Below are positions 51,382 to 51,622 of a stretch of DNA of 51,622 nucleotides, one piece after another (position 1 is the first letter of the stretch; every line of letters begins with the position of its first letter). The stretch spans positions 1 to 51,622 of the forward strand of contig NZ_BJNM01000019.1 in assembly GCF_006539685.1 (NCBI RefSeq), in the 5' to 3' direction. A model generated the notes under the pieces. That model was not told the DNA's origin, ran no database searches, and saw only the letters and a program-made list of their open reading frames with translations. A program made the position numbers and the translations under genes. The stretch is from Gluconobacter oxydans. GTDB taxonomy: Bacteria; Pseudomonadota; Alphaproteobacteria; Acetobacterales; Acetobacteraceae.

Positions 51382-51622
51382 GATACTTCCCCTTTTGTGT
51401 TAGGATTGCACTAACATCCGTCCTGATTTTATCCTGCATTTTGTTAGCGATATAAAAACAAGACTTATATAACTCCCACAATTTTTCGATTCTGCTCAAC
51501 AAAAAATTAACTCAAATATAGGTTACTTTATCGATACTTTATTTAGAAAAAAATTGATTGTATTTAACAAATAAAATGTGTCTTCCGTGGTTTATGAGAT
51601 GTATTCTCAATACGGATTTTAG
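51382..51622. promoter_or_regulatory. AT-rich leader of the Hint-domain gene with an inverted repeat
   Basis: No gene is seen in these 241 bases, which are clearly more AT-rich than the rest. Next to the Hint gene start is an AGGGGAAG ribosome site (minus strand, about 51386-51393). TGTTAG (51398-51403) and CTAACA (51411-51416) form a 6-base inverted repeat around GATTGCA, a possible operator or leader hairpin; TGTTAG recurs at about 51443. The rest holds A/T runs. Promoter elements cannot be fixed. Confidence 0.45.

Overview
The window looks like chromosomal DNA of an alphaproteobacterium, most likely an acetic acid bacterium (Acetobacteraceae, Gluconobacter-like). The reasons are the high-GC coding style, an alphaproteobacterial LexA box (GTTC-N7-GTTC) upstream of recA, a chemotaxis operon of the rhizobial CheS/CheT type, a folB-folK fusion, and a repeat-rich protein ending in a Hint domain. 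The genus is inference. There is no insertion sequence, prophage, CRISPR array or rRNA. Two tRNA genes are present: Glu(UUC) and Asp(GUC). No gene-free stretch exceeds about 300 bases.

Layout. 1-1665 (minus): a PaoABC-type molybdenum aldehyde oxidoreductase, cut by the window edge. 1920-3146: an MFS transporter. 3272-6756: a compact set of acyl-CoA-dehydrogenase-like protein, PIG-L deacetylase and NodS-like methyltransferase, facing a family 2 glycosyltransferase; it looks like a small uncharacterised biosynthetic system. 6882-6965: a probable 27-codon small ORF. 7023-12460 (minus): aminotransferase, hom, glpX, recJ and tRNA-Glu in one direction. 12578-16562: an OmpA-like lipoprotein, a variant ClpP, a ferritin-like protein and recA with its SOS box.

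16766-20232 (minus) holds flgB-flgC-fliE-fliQ-fliR-flhB, and 21432-22501 (plus) holds fliO-fliP; a GIY-YIG/DUF4357 gene lies between them. Together these supply rod parts and most of the flagellar export gate. 22557-24966 encodes a divergent gamma-glutamyltranspeptidase-like lipoprotein and a periplasmic DsbA-like oxidoreductase. 25458-27852 is the folate operon folP-folBK-folE. 27869-30534 holds an SDR, a hexapeptide acetyltransferase and a class I aldolase; with glpX the aldolase can run the fructose-1,6-bisphosphate to fructose-6-phosphate section. 30557-32453 (minus) is queE-queC-queD, which takes GTP-derived dihydroneopterin triphosphate (made by FolE) to preQ0. 32588-34202 is a two-gene polysaccharide-type ABC exporter.

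35960-43159 is a nine-gene chemotaxis operon (mcp, cheS-like, cheY1, cheA, cheW, cheR, cheB, cheY2, cheT-like) with nearly every junction overlapping. It has no cheD and no classical full-length cheZ. Its last gene encodes a 112-residue protein with a CheZ-like DxxxQ signature, and its second gene a small STAS protein. 43178-46310 (minus) holds a TPR lipoprotein, ispE and a conserved hypothetical. 46412-49404 encodes a uracil-DNA glycosylase-family protein and a lytic transglycosylase. The window ends with a Hint-domain protein on the minus strand whose reading frame is broken by an apparent extra TA dinucleotide near 50840.

The best candidates for new biology are the 3272-6756 cluster, the CheT-like and CheS-like proteins, the small ORF at 6882 with a hairpin over its start, and the frameshifted Hint protein.
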